A stretch of DNA of 64,000 bases from Diospyros lotus (Eukaryota; Streptophyta; Magnoliopsida; Ericales; Ebenaceae), in the NCBI RefSeq assembly GCF_014633365.1, contig NC_068341.1, forward strand, positions 5,208,001 to 5,272,000. The letters run 5' to 3'. The position numbers and the translations under genes are program-made. The notes under the pieces were generated by a model that was not told the DNA's origin, made no database searches, and worked only from the letters and a program-made list of their open reading frames with translations. Positions 12,387 through 23,229 of the stretch are shown in pieces (position 1 is the first letter of the stretch; each line of letters opens with the position of its first letter).

Positions 12387-13349
12387 ATGGACGCACGACG
12401 TGGGCGGGGTCGTGGTAGACCGCCAGCACGAGGTAGAGGACACCTTGTCCCTACTCCGGAGGTTCAGGCTACAGGTGCGGGAGAGCAGAGACAGCCAGGG
12501 CCACCAGATATGCAGGAGACATTAGCGGGTATTTTACGAGCTGTAGATGTACTGGCAGCATCTCAGTTGCGACAGGAGCGCAGACATGATGATAGGACCG
12601 TTACGGCCCAAGCGTCGCATTCAGGTACGTCGGGAGCAGGGGACGGTTCAGGTGCTACAGTGCTTAGAGATTTTATGGCCCTGCGACCACCAGAGTTTAG
12701 TGGAGGCGCTGATGTGACGGTGGCTGAGGATTGGTTACTAGCGGTGGAGAAGCATTTGAGATCCATAGACTGTGCAGAGGCCCACAGAGTTCGACTGGGG
12801 ACTTTCTTGTTACGAGGTGACGCCGAGCGGTGGTGGGAGACCACCAGACAGAGATATGGCGATGGAGGTCCGACATGGGCACAATTCGTCGAGGCGTTCA
12901 ATGAGACCTATGTACCGGCTTGGATCAGAGAGCAGAATGTGTTTGAGTTTATCGAGTTACAGCAGGGCAGTAAGACAGTTACACAGTATGAGACTGAGTT
13001 CGTGGCATTGTCTCGTTATGCTCCTGAGTTAGTGACCCCTGAGTCACGTCGAGTTAGTAAGTTTCAGAGGGGGTTACGACCAGAGATCCGTCATGCCATG
13101 GCTGGTATTGAGGCCCCTGACTTCCCTACGGCTGTTCAGCGAGCCCACGCGGTGGAGAGGGATCGATTGGAGGCCCGAGTAGAGCAGTTAGTCTTGAAGG
13201 GTGCAGGGAGCAGCAGTAAGAAGAGGAAGTGGGATACATGCAGCTAGAGTTCGGGGTTTCCACAGTGCCGACAGTGCGGGCAGAGACACCAGGGGCAGTG
13301 TCAGGATGTATGTCGGGATGTATGTTATCGCTGTGGTCAGCCAGGGCAT
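12387..13349 (+). pseudogene. gypsy gag, interrupted by one in-frame TAG
   Basis: The frame starts at ATG 12387 (MDARRGRGRGRPP); an in-frame upstream ATG at 12336 is less likely because the Arg/Gly-rich start is the usual one. The capsid region includes LRPPEFSGGADVTVAEDWL and the AERWWETTRQRYGDGGPTWA block typical of chromovirus gag. A TAG at 13245-13247 stops translation just before the zinc-knuckle part. In the same frame after the stop come CX2CX3-4HX4C-like motifs ([14 protein letters not shown] across 13350) and a second knuckle near 13430 in which a cysteine is tyrosine. Capsid without nucleocapsid could still be made from this copy. Confidence 0.9.
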
Positions 13350-15914
13350 TTGAAGAGAGACTGTCCACAGGTGCCTAGACCGACTACACCAGCCCCACCA
13401 GCTACACCGGCCACAGGGCAGGAGATTATTTGTTTTCGCTATGGACAGAGGGGCCACCGAGCGAACAGGTGCACCCAGCCAGCACAGAGTGGAGGGCCAC
13501 AGACTGGAGGTGTGGGGCCCAGACCAGCTCAGAGACAGTCTGCACCTAGGGCGCAGGGTTCAGGAGCGCCATTACCTCTTCCAGCGGCACAGCGCCCGGG
13601 ACCTACAGAGAGAGTTCAGATGCAGGGACAGGCATTTGCAGTGTCAGCGGCCGAGGCAGCTGAGAGCAGTGATATAGTGCAAGGTATACTTTCTCTCTAT
13701 GGCCATGACGTACGTGCCCTATTTGATACAGGTTCCACCCACTCTTTCATAGCACCCCATTTGTTGCATAAGATCCCAATCCCGTGTAACCCCTTACCAT
13801 ATGATTTATCTATTTCGACACCGAGAGGGACGGTGTTGTTGGGGAGTGAGATGGTCAGGGATTGCGAGATAGGGATTTACGACCAGGTATTTGTGGGGGA
13901 TCTTGTTGTTTTGGCGATCCAGGATTTTGACTTACTGTTGGGTATGGATTGGCTCTCTCGGCACTATGCTCGGGTTGATTGTCGTCGGAAGGTAATTTCA
14001 TTTGAGCATCCGAGGAGACCAGTTGTTACATACCGGGGTGTGAAACCAGTGGTGACTACGCCGATGATATCGGTTATGCACGCCGAGAGACTTATTCGAC
14101 GTGGGTGTGAAGCCTACTTTGCGTTCGTGACCGTGATAGCGGGGGAGAAGAAGGAGTTGGTTGCCTATCCTGTGGTGCGAGACTTTCCAGATGTGTTCCC
14201 AGATGAGTTGCCGGGACTACCACCGCACCGAGAGATTGATTTTGCAGTCGATCTGATGCCAGGTACGCAGCCTATTTCCAAGACTCCTTACCATATGGCT
14301 GCCAATGAACTGAAAGAACTCAAGGTGCAATTGCAAGATCTTTTGGAGAAAGGTTTTATTCGGCCGAGCACATCGCCATGGGGGGCCCCAGTATTATTCG
14401 TGCGCAAGAAGGATGGGTCTATGCGACTTTGTATAGACTACCGGCAGCTTAATCAGGTAACAATTAAGAATAAGTACCCCTTACCCCGTGTGGATGACTT
14501 ACTAGATCAATTGCGTGGTGCATCAGTGTTTTCCAAGATAGACTTGCGGTCAGGTTATCATCAAGTGCGAGTCAGAGATGAGGATATTGCGAAGACCGCA
14601 TTTCGTACACGTTACGGCCATTATGAATTTGTGGTCATGCCATTTGGGCTGACCAATGCACCTGCAGTGTTCATGGATCTGATGAATAGGGTATTCAAGG
14701 AATATTTGGATTCTTTTGTCATAGTTTTCATTGACGACATCCTAATTTACTCACCGAGCCCTGAGGTACACGAGGCGCATCTGAGCGTGGTTCTGCAGAA
14801 GCTCAGAGATGAGCAGTTATATGCCAAGTTTTCGAAATATGAGTTTTGGCAGACCCGAGTGGTATTCTTGGGACACGTGGTCTCAGGAGAGGGTATCTCA
14901 GTAGACCCAGAGAAGACTAGAGCCGTGATGGATTGGCCGAGACCGATGACAGTGACAGAGATTCGGAGTTTTCTTGGCCTTGCCGGATATTATCAACGGT
15001 TCATAGAGGGTTTTGCACGGCTTGCATCTCCCCTGACGAAGCTGACAAGGAAGGGCGCCAGATTTATTTGGGATGAGTCTTGCGAGAGATCATTCCAGGA
15101 GTTGAAGCGGCGGTTGACTTCGGCGCCAGTACTGACGATACCCAGGAGTGGTGAGTTATTTACTGTTTACAGTGATGCCTCATATGCAGGGTTGGGATGT
15201 GTTTTGATGCAGGACGACCGAGTAAATGCTTATGCATCCAGACAGTTGAAGAGGCACGAAGAGAATTATCCCACACATGATCTGGAGTTGGCGGCTGTCG
15301 TGTTTGCCTTGAAGATTTGGAGGCATTATCTTTATGGTGAGAGAGTCCAGATATATACAGATCACAAGAGTCTCAAGTATTTATTTTCTCAGAAGGAACT
15401 TAATATGAGACAACGCCGTTGGTTGGAGCTGCTTAAGGACTATGATTGCGAGATCCTCTATCACCCAGGTAAAGCCAATGTGGTAGCAGATGCACTGAGT
15501 CGCCGTGGAGCATCAGTTGCAGCTATGATGGTGCAGGAGTGGTTCTTACTGGAGCAGATGAGCGATCTTACTATCTCTGTGGCACCAGACAATCCTACAC
15601 TCTATTGTGCTGCCATGAGTATCCATTCAGATCTAGAGGGTCAGATTCGCGATCGACAACGACAGGATGTGGAGCTAGGAGAGATTATGGCTGATATGGA
15701 GAGATTTGGCCCATTGGGGTACAGCCAGAGGGATGATGGTTTGCTATTATTCCATGGGCGGATTTGTGTGCCGAGTGACGGTGATATCAGGCAGAGGATC
15801 CTAGAGGAAGCTCATCGTTCTCCCTATACTATCCATCCTGGAGCGACGAAGATGTATCAGGGCTTACGGCGTCAGTATTGGTGGAGCGGCATGAAGAGGA
15901 GCGTAGCAGTCTAG
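13350..15914 (+). pseudogene. gypsy protease-reverse transcriptase-RNase H segment
   Basis: An open stretch of 854 codons in frame with gag. It contains the protease active site [11 protein letters not shown] (near 13715), reverse transcriptase with [20 protein letters not shown] (near 14430), the catalytic FIDDIL (14728), [11 protein letters not shown] (near 14975), and RNase H with [11 protein letters not shown] (near 15165), [20 protein letters not shown] and the YTDHKSL block. Catalytic residues look intact. The segment ends prematurely at 15912-15914, just after the integrase zinc-finger start [10 protein letters not shown], because an 8-bp insertion resembling a local duplication of TAGCAG shifts the frame. 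Confidence 0.92.
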
Positions 15915-17068
15915 CAGAATTTGTATCGCGATGTTTAGTGTGCCAGCAGGTTAAGGCTGAGCACCAGAGGCCCGCAGGATTGTTATGACCTTTATCTGTG
16001 CCGGAGTGGAAGTGGGAACGCATAGCTATGGATTTTGTCTCAGGATTGCCACGATCCAGCCGGGGGTACTACTCGATATGGGTAATTATTGATCGGTTGA
16101 CTAAATCAGCGCACTTCTTACCTGTCAAGAAGACCTATCCTATTCATCGACTGGCCAAGCTATACATTGATGAGGTGGTGAGACTGCACGGAGTCCCAGC
16201 TAGTATTGTGTCAGACAGGGATCCTCGGTTTACCTCACGATTTTGGGAGGCGTTGCAGAGTGCTATGGGGACTCAGCTGACTTTCAGTACAGCCTTCCAT
16301 CCTCAGACTGACGGGCAGTCGGAGCGGACCATTCGGACTTTGGAGGATATGCTCCGCGCCTGTGTACTGGATTTTCATGGGAGCTGGGATGACCATTTGT
16401 CGTTGGTGGAGTTTGCTTACAATAATAGCTTCCAGGCCAGCATTGGGATGGCACCATTTGAGGCATTATATGGGCGGCCGTGTAGGTCACCGCTTTGCTG
16501 GACCGAGACTGGGGAGCGAGCGTTACTTGGACCGGAGTTGGTGGAGCAGACGTCAGAAAAGATCCAATTGATTCGGGCTAGGATGAAGGTAGCTCAGGAC
16601 CGTCAGAAGAGTTATGCTGATAGACGACGCCGAGATTTGGAGTTTGATGTGGGTGATCATGTTTTCCTTCGAGTTATGCCGATGAGGGGTGTTCGACGCT
16701 TCGGAGTATCTGGCAAGTTGAGTCCTCGCTATGTGGGACCGTTCGAGATATTGGAGCGAGTCGGATCGTTGGCATACCGGTTAGCTTTACCCCCTCAGTT
16801 AGCCCATGTACATGATGTCTTTCATGTTTCTATGCTCCGCAAGTACGTGGCAGATCCCGGGCATGTCATTGATTATCATCCGCTCGTGGTGCAAGAGGAC
16901 GCGTCGTACATCGAGTTGCCTACCAGTATCGTGGATCGAAAAGAAAAAGTGCTTCGTAGCCGCACGATTCCCTATGTGAAAGTCCAGTGGCAGCGACATA
17001 CCCTTGAGGAGGCTACTTGGGAGCTAGAGGAGGACATGAGGCGACTTCATCCTCAGTTGTTTGCCTAG
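15915..17068 (+). pseudogene. gypsy integrase core and chromodomain-like tail
   Basis: The open frame resumes 2 bases out of register. It is crossed by a TGA at 15986-15988 and then stays open to 17068. Integrase core landmarks are AMDFVSGLP (near 16027), [16 protein letters not shown] (near 16209) and [17 protein letters not shown] (near 16305), the D, D and E regions. It continues through the [10 protein letters not shown] block to a C-terminal chromodomain-like tail (about 16930-17065), which in this lineage guides insertion to chromatin. With no start in frame it cannot be made from this copy except by recoding. Confidence 0.92.
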
Positions 17069-17100
17069 TCAGGTACGAATTTCGGGGACGAAATTCTTTT

Positions 17101-17112
17101 AAGGGGGGAAGA
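17101..17112 (+). other. Polypurine tract of the gypsy element
   Basis: AAGGGGGGAAGA sits three bases before the 3' LTR. It is the expected primer for plus-strand DNA synthesis. Confidence 0.9.
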
Positions 17113-17115
17113 ATT

Positions 17116-19397
17116 TGTAATGACCCATAATTAAGATTTAAATTAATTATTCAATTATCAAGGTAATTTAATTTAAAAATGAATATTAATTAATGATAAT
17201 AATAATAGTCAACCATAGTTGCTGTGGGGATTCTGTGTATGTAATATAAATATAGGTTGTGAGGAGTAATAGTATGTTAAGAATAAATCATTAACAATTA
17301 TAATTTTAAGTGTAAGAATAAGTTATAATCAAGCAGCATAATGATAATGTATTATGAGATTAAGGAGTTGGAGGGTAGCAGTGCGTGAAGTGCTGTAACT
17401 TAATGAAGGAAACTCAAGTTAACAATTAAAATAAGTGAATGGGTATACTATTATCTAGGTGCTTAGTAGATCAAGTGGCGCATGCGCATTGGGGCTGGGA
17501 TTTGGATGCAGGACCGAGCATATGAAGAAGGGTTGGCTGCTGCTGACTACGCTGGAAATTATTTTCAGCCAATTAATGATGGAACGGTGCCGTTTTTCTT
17601 GAGGCGGTGGCCTCCCAGCAGCTGCTCCAATGGCTGCCACGTGACTCCCTCCCCTCCACTCCTTTTTGCACAAATTTAAAGCCCAAATCGGGCGTTTTTA
17701 ATGCAGCGAACAGTGAGCGATTTACAGAAAATTCAGCGAGCTCGCGATCGTGAATTTGAGAAATTTGGGCTTTCAATCAGGATTAAATCAGGTTTAATCA
17801 GCGATTTAATTAGTCAGATATGTAGCCTAGCTAGTAATTAATATTCTGTACGGTCAGAATTTCGTTTTGCATCCAATTTTATTAATTTTGGCAAATAATT
17901 AGGATATTGCAGTTTGTATAATTTTTACTGCTTTTGGACCCAACGAGTCTAAGGATATCTCTGATAAGGCAAGTTCTTCTTACCTATCTCGTCGTTTCTT
18001 TCGTTGGCGATTTATTGGTCCTCCCTTCGTTTGTTTCGGCTATTAATTAATTATGAAGTTTTTAAACGGTTAGTTTAAGATTTAATTTATTAAATGGATC
18101 TCGTGGGTTTTATTCGTTGGTTGCCTACGGGGGTTTGTGCCACCCGCTGCCTGTTGGGAATGATGCCGTACTCACCCGGGGCTAGGTTCTTAGCGGTTCG
18201 GGTATTAATTGGATTTTTGGTTATTTTCTGGCTGGAACGGTTGTGCAGTGGGGGCTAGAATCGACGGTTCGGTGACGGAGTGACTGTCGTACGGACTACC
18301 TTAGGCCGCCGGCGAGTCTCTCCTACCCACTGACCGTTGACCGGTGCCAGGCACTGCTAACTTGCTTAGCCGTTATGTGATTATAGCATGCCTGCTTATA
18401 TTTTATTCTCGTTGCATGGCTTGATGTGCACATGGGTACGGGCTGCATGTTGGGATTAACATGATTTGGTTATGCTTGGTCACGGGCATTTTAGCTTAAT
18501 TATGATGCATCCAGCAAGGGCATATGCATCGTGTGTGGCTTACTATATGGGCGAAGCATGACCTGATACTTGGATGTATGGGCGCCTGGTATCACGTTGA
18601 TGCTCACTACGCCATTGCATTTCTATGTGCATTGCATGGATACTGGTAGTATTTAGTTCTCGGATGGGAGTACCGTTCCGAGGGAGCCTATGGCTCGGTT
18701 GTCGGGAGTACCGACGGATACAGGTGACGGGAGTACCGGCCTGGGACAGCGCGCGCAGGTTTGTGGAGACATTTGTTGCCTTTCAGGGCAGCGGCAGGTT
18801 GGTATGGGACTTGGGTGCCAAGTGTCTTATGTGGGCCCCAAGGACCGGTATGTGTTTTTATTTTGTTATGCTATTGAGCTGTTGTGTTGTAGTGTCTCAT
18901 GGCTTGTGTGTACCTGGGGGTTTATTTTGGGGAGAGTTTTCTGGTTATGTTCAGCTTTCAGCCTTTCTTTCTTTATGCTTGCTGAGTCTCTCGACTCACC
19001 TTACTTTCCATCATTCCAGGTAGTGGCGGCGTGAGCCATGGCAAGGGAGTCAACTTTAACGGCAGAGTCGGTGTGGTGTACAGGCAGTCTCGTCAATCCC
19101 TATCCACTCTGATGTCTAAGTAGAATTTACTCTATTATTTCGTACTGTGCCAGGTGTTTTCTCGAGTCTTGTGTATGTCGGCACAGGAGTTTGTGTTTAT
19201 TTACTTATCTTGTGACCGCTGTGTTAGCGGGGTACCCATAGTGCATGCATGTCTTGAGCTTTGTTTCCGCTGTTCTTATTTTTTTGTGTATGCATGCCGG
19301 GGTGGTCTTTGTCTGGTGTCTCATTCTTTTCTCCTCCCGTAGGTGCTCCTGTTCGGGTAGTCCGGGCGGCTGGGATATCCGGGCGGGGGTGCTTACA
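17116..19397 (+). repeat. 3' LTR of the Ty3/gypsy element
   Basis: 2282 bp, near-identical to 9967-12249. Differences are scattered and mostly C/T or G/A, as expected from decay of methylated cytosines; a one-base length change lies near the CACCC run at about 18145. Confidence 0.95.
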
Positions 19398-19792
19398 ATA
19401 ACAATATCTTAAAAAATTAGCAAAATCATCCCTTATAAAATATGTAATAATTTTATGATTTTTATTTATTTTACTAAATTTTGTTTGAGGTTAATGAATT
19501 GAGGGTACATCACCACCTAGTAGGTGACATAGTGAGCTCTCATTTGCTTTTCCTCCACTTCAAGGTTGTTCTAATAATCTTCGAATTTAAGTATATCTTG
19601 AATTGATTATTTTTGTAAGAAATAAAGACAGAGTTTCGTCTTTCGATAAATTTTTCAATGCTTTAATTAGTTATTTTGTTAAAAATAATGTAGTAATAAT
19701 GCAATAAATGTATAATATAAATAATGTGTCTAAATCCTTAAACACTATATTTTTACACATAGTTTGTATAATAGACATTCTATAGGGCCAGA

Positions 19793-19942
19793 TAAATTAT
19801 CAAGCAGACTTATAGAATTGGGATTAAAAGATTAAAATGTCTTCACCCATATTGTATTAGAAAAAGTGTAATGCAATGTGGGTGATGATATTTTAGTCTT
19901 TTAACCCCATTCTATAAGCTTATCTGTCAACTTGTCAATTTC
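19793..19942. mobile_element. Foldback MITE (long hairpin)
   Basis: The left arm (about 19793-19858) and right arm (about 19868-19942) are inverted copies of roughly 65-75 bp at about 80-85% identity, with a loop of only about nine bases. Matching cores are ACTTATAGAATTGGGATTAA and its inverse TTAACCCCATTCTATAAG. The direct repeat GTTTGTATAATA occurs outside it at 19762-19773 and 19956-19967, but not flush with the arms. Transcripts would fold into a near-complete duplex. Confidence 0.8.
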
Positions 19943-22325
19943 TCCAAAAATTTACGTTTGTATAATAAATATGTTTAGAATAAAGCCACATAGATGATAC
20001 CATAGGAAGATATGATCCTTGTGATGGGTTGAGTGGACCAATTATGGGCCCAACTAGGGTCCTAGCTCGCCTTGATGTGCATTTTTTATTTTTTTGGTAG
20101 GCTTGAGATATTCTTAACCCTTTTGGCTCTTATATGTCCAAGGGCTTAATTTTTAAATTTTCTTTATTTTTTTTAGTTTTTGGTTAATTTTAATTTGTGT
20201 AATCATTGGTCCAAGTTTAATTTAAATTATATAGTTTCAATTTTTGTTACCAATTTCATTTTTTTTATGTCAATTGCCTATTCTTTAATATAATAAATAT
20301 TTTTGTTTTTTATTAAAATTTTATTTTATTATGTAATTTGTAAAAATAATTACAGATTCAATTAATCCACCAGTTATAGAGTCAATTATGAAATCTATAA
20401 TTGTAAAGTTACAGTTACTAATATAAAATCAAAATTATAATTATAATTATCTTAAAAATTATAACTAAACTGATTCGCATATATCCCTAGTTGTATATGT
20501 GGTGATATTAATAAATTTATTGAATTTTTTATTTCATGATGAGATTAAATTAAAAATAGAATAAATTATTGATTGAATTAAATATTGATATACCATGTTT
20601 AATATGAGATATATTACTTGAGATAATACATATTCCTTATTTTGTTTAAACATAAAATATAAATATGATATTACCCTCATTTATTAATTATAAAAATAAA
20701 TCATGAAAGGGAATTAACCACCCCCCGGGCTGGGTGCAGCAAGTAGCTGTTGTTGCGGGCTGCACAGCCAGCCTCCATACATAGATACATTTTATATGTA
20801 AAAAAAAAAAATCTCTCGACTTAATTGACTATTTTAAGAAAAATATTAAGTGTCTTATTAAAAAAAATATAAAATTAAGGGATAATTTCTCTCCGGTTGA
20901 AACAAGTGTAAAAAATAAGAAAAAAATTAAGAAGAATAAAGAAAAAATGAAAGAAAATAAGAACAACCATCCATCACGGTGACCAATGAAATATTAGGAA
21001 ACTAAAAAGAGTGAGCAAGATCTTCGGTAAAAATATCTCAATGTGAGTTTCTTCCATTTATAAACTCTTATTTGATGGTTTTTTCGTGTTACATGAAAAA
21101 TTAATTTTGAAAATTTACTCTATTTAGTTTTTCATTTGCACTAATGATTTAAGTATAACCTTATTATTTTTGCTTTACATTATTTAGACATGATGTGATG
21201 TGGTTGAAGACTTTTATTTTTTGATAACTCAGGTTCAAAGTTTTGTTTGACTAGTTCTAGAAAAAAACAACATTCTCCTATTTTTTGTCTTTCGAGTAAA
21301 TTCAAATATAGTCACAATTTATATACATTTAGAGTAGACTTTCAAGAAGTAGTTGCCCTCCCCATGGAGCCCATTTTACATTGTACGGACGAGACCCCCA
21401 TAAGGGCAACATAAAGCACCTAGACCCAGACTCTACAATAATTCTGTTATCCTCTTAGTATTTTACCATTGTGCTAGTAGATTACCGATACACCTGCTAA
21501 CATTCAGTGTGATTGGGAACTTTTCAAAAGGCATTTAGAGAGTCGATTAATAAAGCTTTTGAAAGTATGTCAACATTGTCATAAGTGTTTCTGCAAAGTG
21601 AAAATTTATATTTTATTTCATGCACATATTTTATATAAAACACTTTCTCTTATTGGGTTTTTCACTTAAAAGATTTACTTTTTAACTTTGATTTATCCGC
21701 TAAAATATCCAAACGCTTCAAATAAGGCAAGTGGTTCAAAGGAAACAAAAGTTCTTAAAAGTGTAGGTTTTTGAAGCATTATTATTTTAATTGTATGTTA
21801 TGTATATATTATGTGTTTTTATGTAATGCACTATAAATATATATATGCTTTATTTTTAGGACATCAAGTATATCAAACATGTCAAACCTGTTATATAAAT
21901 TAAGTTTTTACTTAAGGCTAGTCATTTTTTTGGGTTGACGAGTTTTATGTTTGTATATTGAGTTGTAGTACTTTATAAATTTATTCTAAATGTTTTTAAA
22001 TATCTTTAATCCAAATGCCAATTTTTTCCTTTTCTTTTAAATTTGGTATTTTGAAACGAATAAAAAATTTAAATTTCTTAAACAAGTTATAAATTAAATT
22101 ACATTCAAGTTGTGAAAATAAGTATACACACAAAACCTTGCCTGGATAAACTAAATCAAACACAAAAATTTGGATAAAAAGCTAATATTACTAGAGATCA
22201 ACCTTCCTGTTTAACATAATAATTTAAAATAACATTGAAAAAAAATAAATAATAAAAATAAAATATAAAGTGAATGAAAATTTTGAAAGAAATAAGTAAA
22301 TCATGGAGGTTGGCGAACGGTCTTT

Positions 22326-22364
22326 ACCACAAATGTTTAAAAAAAAAATCCCCACATTTGTGGT
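22326..22364. repeat. Small perfect hairpin
   Basis: ACCACAAATGT (22326-22336) and ACATTTGTGGT (22354-22364) are perfect 11-bp arms around a 17-base A-rich loop. The function, if any, is unknown. Confidence 0.7.
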
Positions 22365-23020
22365 CTTCTTCCGACAATGATTTTCTTCTGAGAATAAAAT
22401 AAATATTAAATAGTGATAGAATTAAAATTAAAAATAAGATAAAATAGTGATAAAAAAATTATGCATTTATCGACCTTGTTTTTAATATTTAAAAATTGTA
22501 ATTGATTGATTAAATATATTAAAATATAATATATTTAAATGATAAAAATAAGATATAATAAATAAAAATTATTTGAAAATAATTTATATTTAATTTTCTT
22601 TTAATCATTATTTTTAGGACAATGATTAATATTACTCAATTGACATGTTAGAGAAATTCTAATTCATTTATTATCTTCTACTAAGGTGAAAAATTTACAC
22701 CTCTAGTGCATAATTAATTATACTGATTAAATTATTATTAATAATAGAATTACGATAATAAATGATAATGTTAAATTAACCTTCAATATTATAATTTTTT
22801 AAATAAATATTTATAAATTGATAAATATCAAAATTAGTATCAAAGTAACATTATGGAATAATAAATCTGTTGAATTAAAAGTCGGGATAGGTTTGAAATG
22901 TGGACCGTTGCTGCCGTCCCTTTGTTTGGGGAATTATATTTCTTTCTGCCGTTTTTTTCAGATCCGAAATTTAAAAGTTTTTCTATTTCTTTCCAATTGA
23001 ACTAATCTTCCCGCCCACGC

Positions 23021-23023
<3 letters not shown>

Positions 23024-23058
<35 letters not shown>
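23024..23058 (+). repeat. (TC)n tract in the RUNKEL 5' leader
   Basis: About 17 TC dinucleotides some 170 bases before the start codon. Pyrimidine tracts like this are common in plant core promoters and 5' leaders (Y patch); transcription probably starts near or within it. Confidence 0.75.
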
Positions 23059-23060
<2 letters not shown>

Positions 23061-23229
23061 GCTCGCAGTCAGCAGAGCCATCAGTTTGCCAGAAATGCAC
23101 ATTCAAATTCATCTGAATCATCGAAGGGAAACGTAAATCGACATCAGATCGTCTCCGATCCAAGCTCTTCCGTCTCAATCTACCGGTTTCAGACTCTTAG
23201 GAAACCCTAGAAATCCTCAGCCGACGAGC

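Larger units (their letters stand above)
9967..19397 (+). mobile_element. Full-length Ty3/gypsy retrotransposon, Tekay/Del-type chromovirus
   Basis: Two LTRs (2283 and 2282 bp, TG...CA) flank a primer-binding site, gag, protease, reverse transcriptase, RNase H, integrase, a C-terminal chromodomain-like tail and a polypurine tract. This order (integrase after RNase H) defines Ty3/gypsy. The long LTRs and the tail motif ([20 protein letters not shown]) fit the Tekay/Del chromovirus lineage. The target duplication is imperfect: ATAAT (9962-9966) against ATAAC (19398-19402). I count about 33 LTR differences, mostly transitions, or about 1.5%, so insertion was recent. The polyprotein is broken by a TAG (13245-13247), an 8-bp duplication-type insertion (about 15908-15915) and a TGA (15986-15988), so this copy is non-autonomous. 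Confidence 0.95.
19398..23020. other. AT-rich intergenic DNA upstream of the RUNKEL gene
   Basis: No supported gene. It holds a foldback MITE (19793-19942), a small perfect hairpin (22326-22364), a GC-richer patch near 20720-20780, and a patch near 21340-21490 (TTGCCCTCCCCATGGAGCCC) that looks like old transposon sequence. The last 200 bases should contain the RUNKEL promoter, but I see no convincing TATA box. Confidence 0.6.

Noticed and set aside
9669..20490. The flanks of the gypsy element (about 9669-9960 and 19403-20490) as two halves of one hAT-like element.
   Set aside because: Both ends have TARGGRTRTA-like termini in inverse orientation and ACAGTTA/TAACTGT-like subterminal repeats, but the sequences just outside do not form a matching 8-bp duplication. 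Too weak to call.
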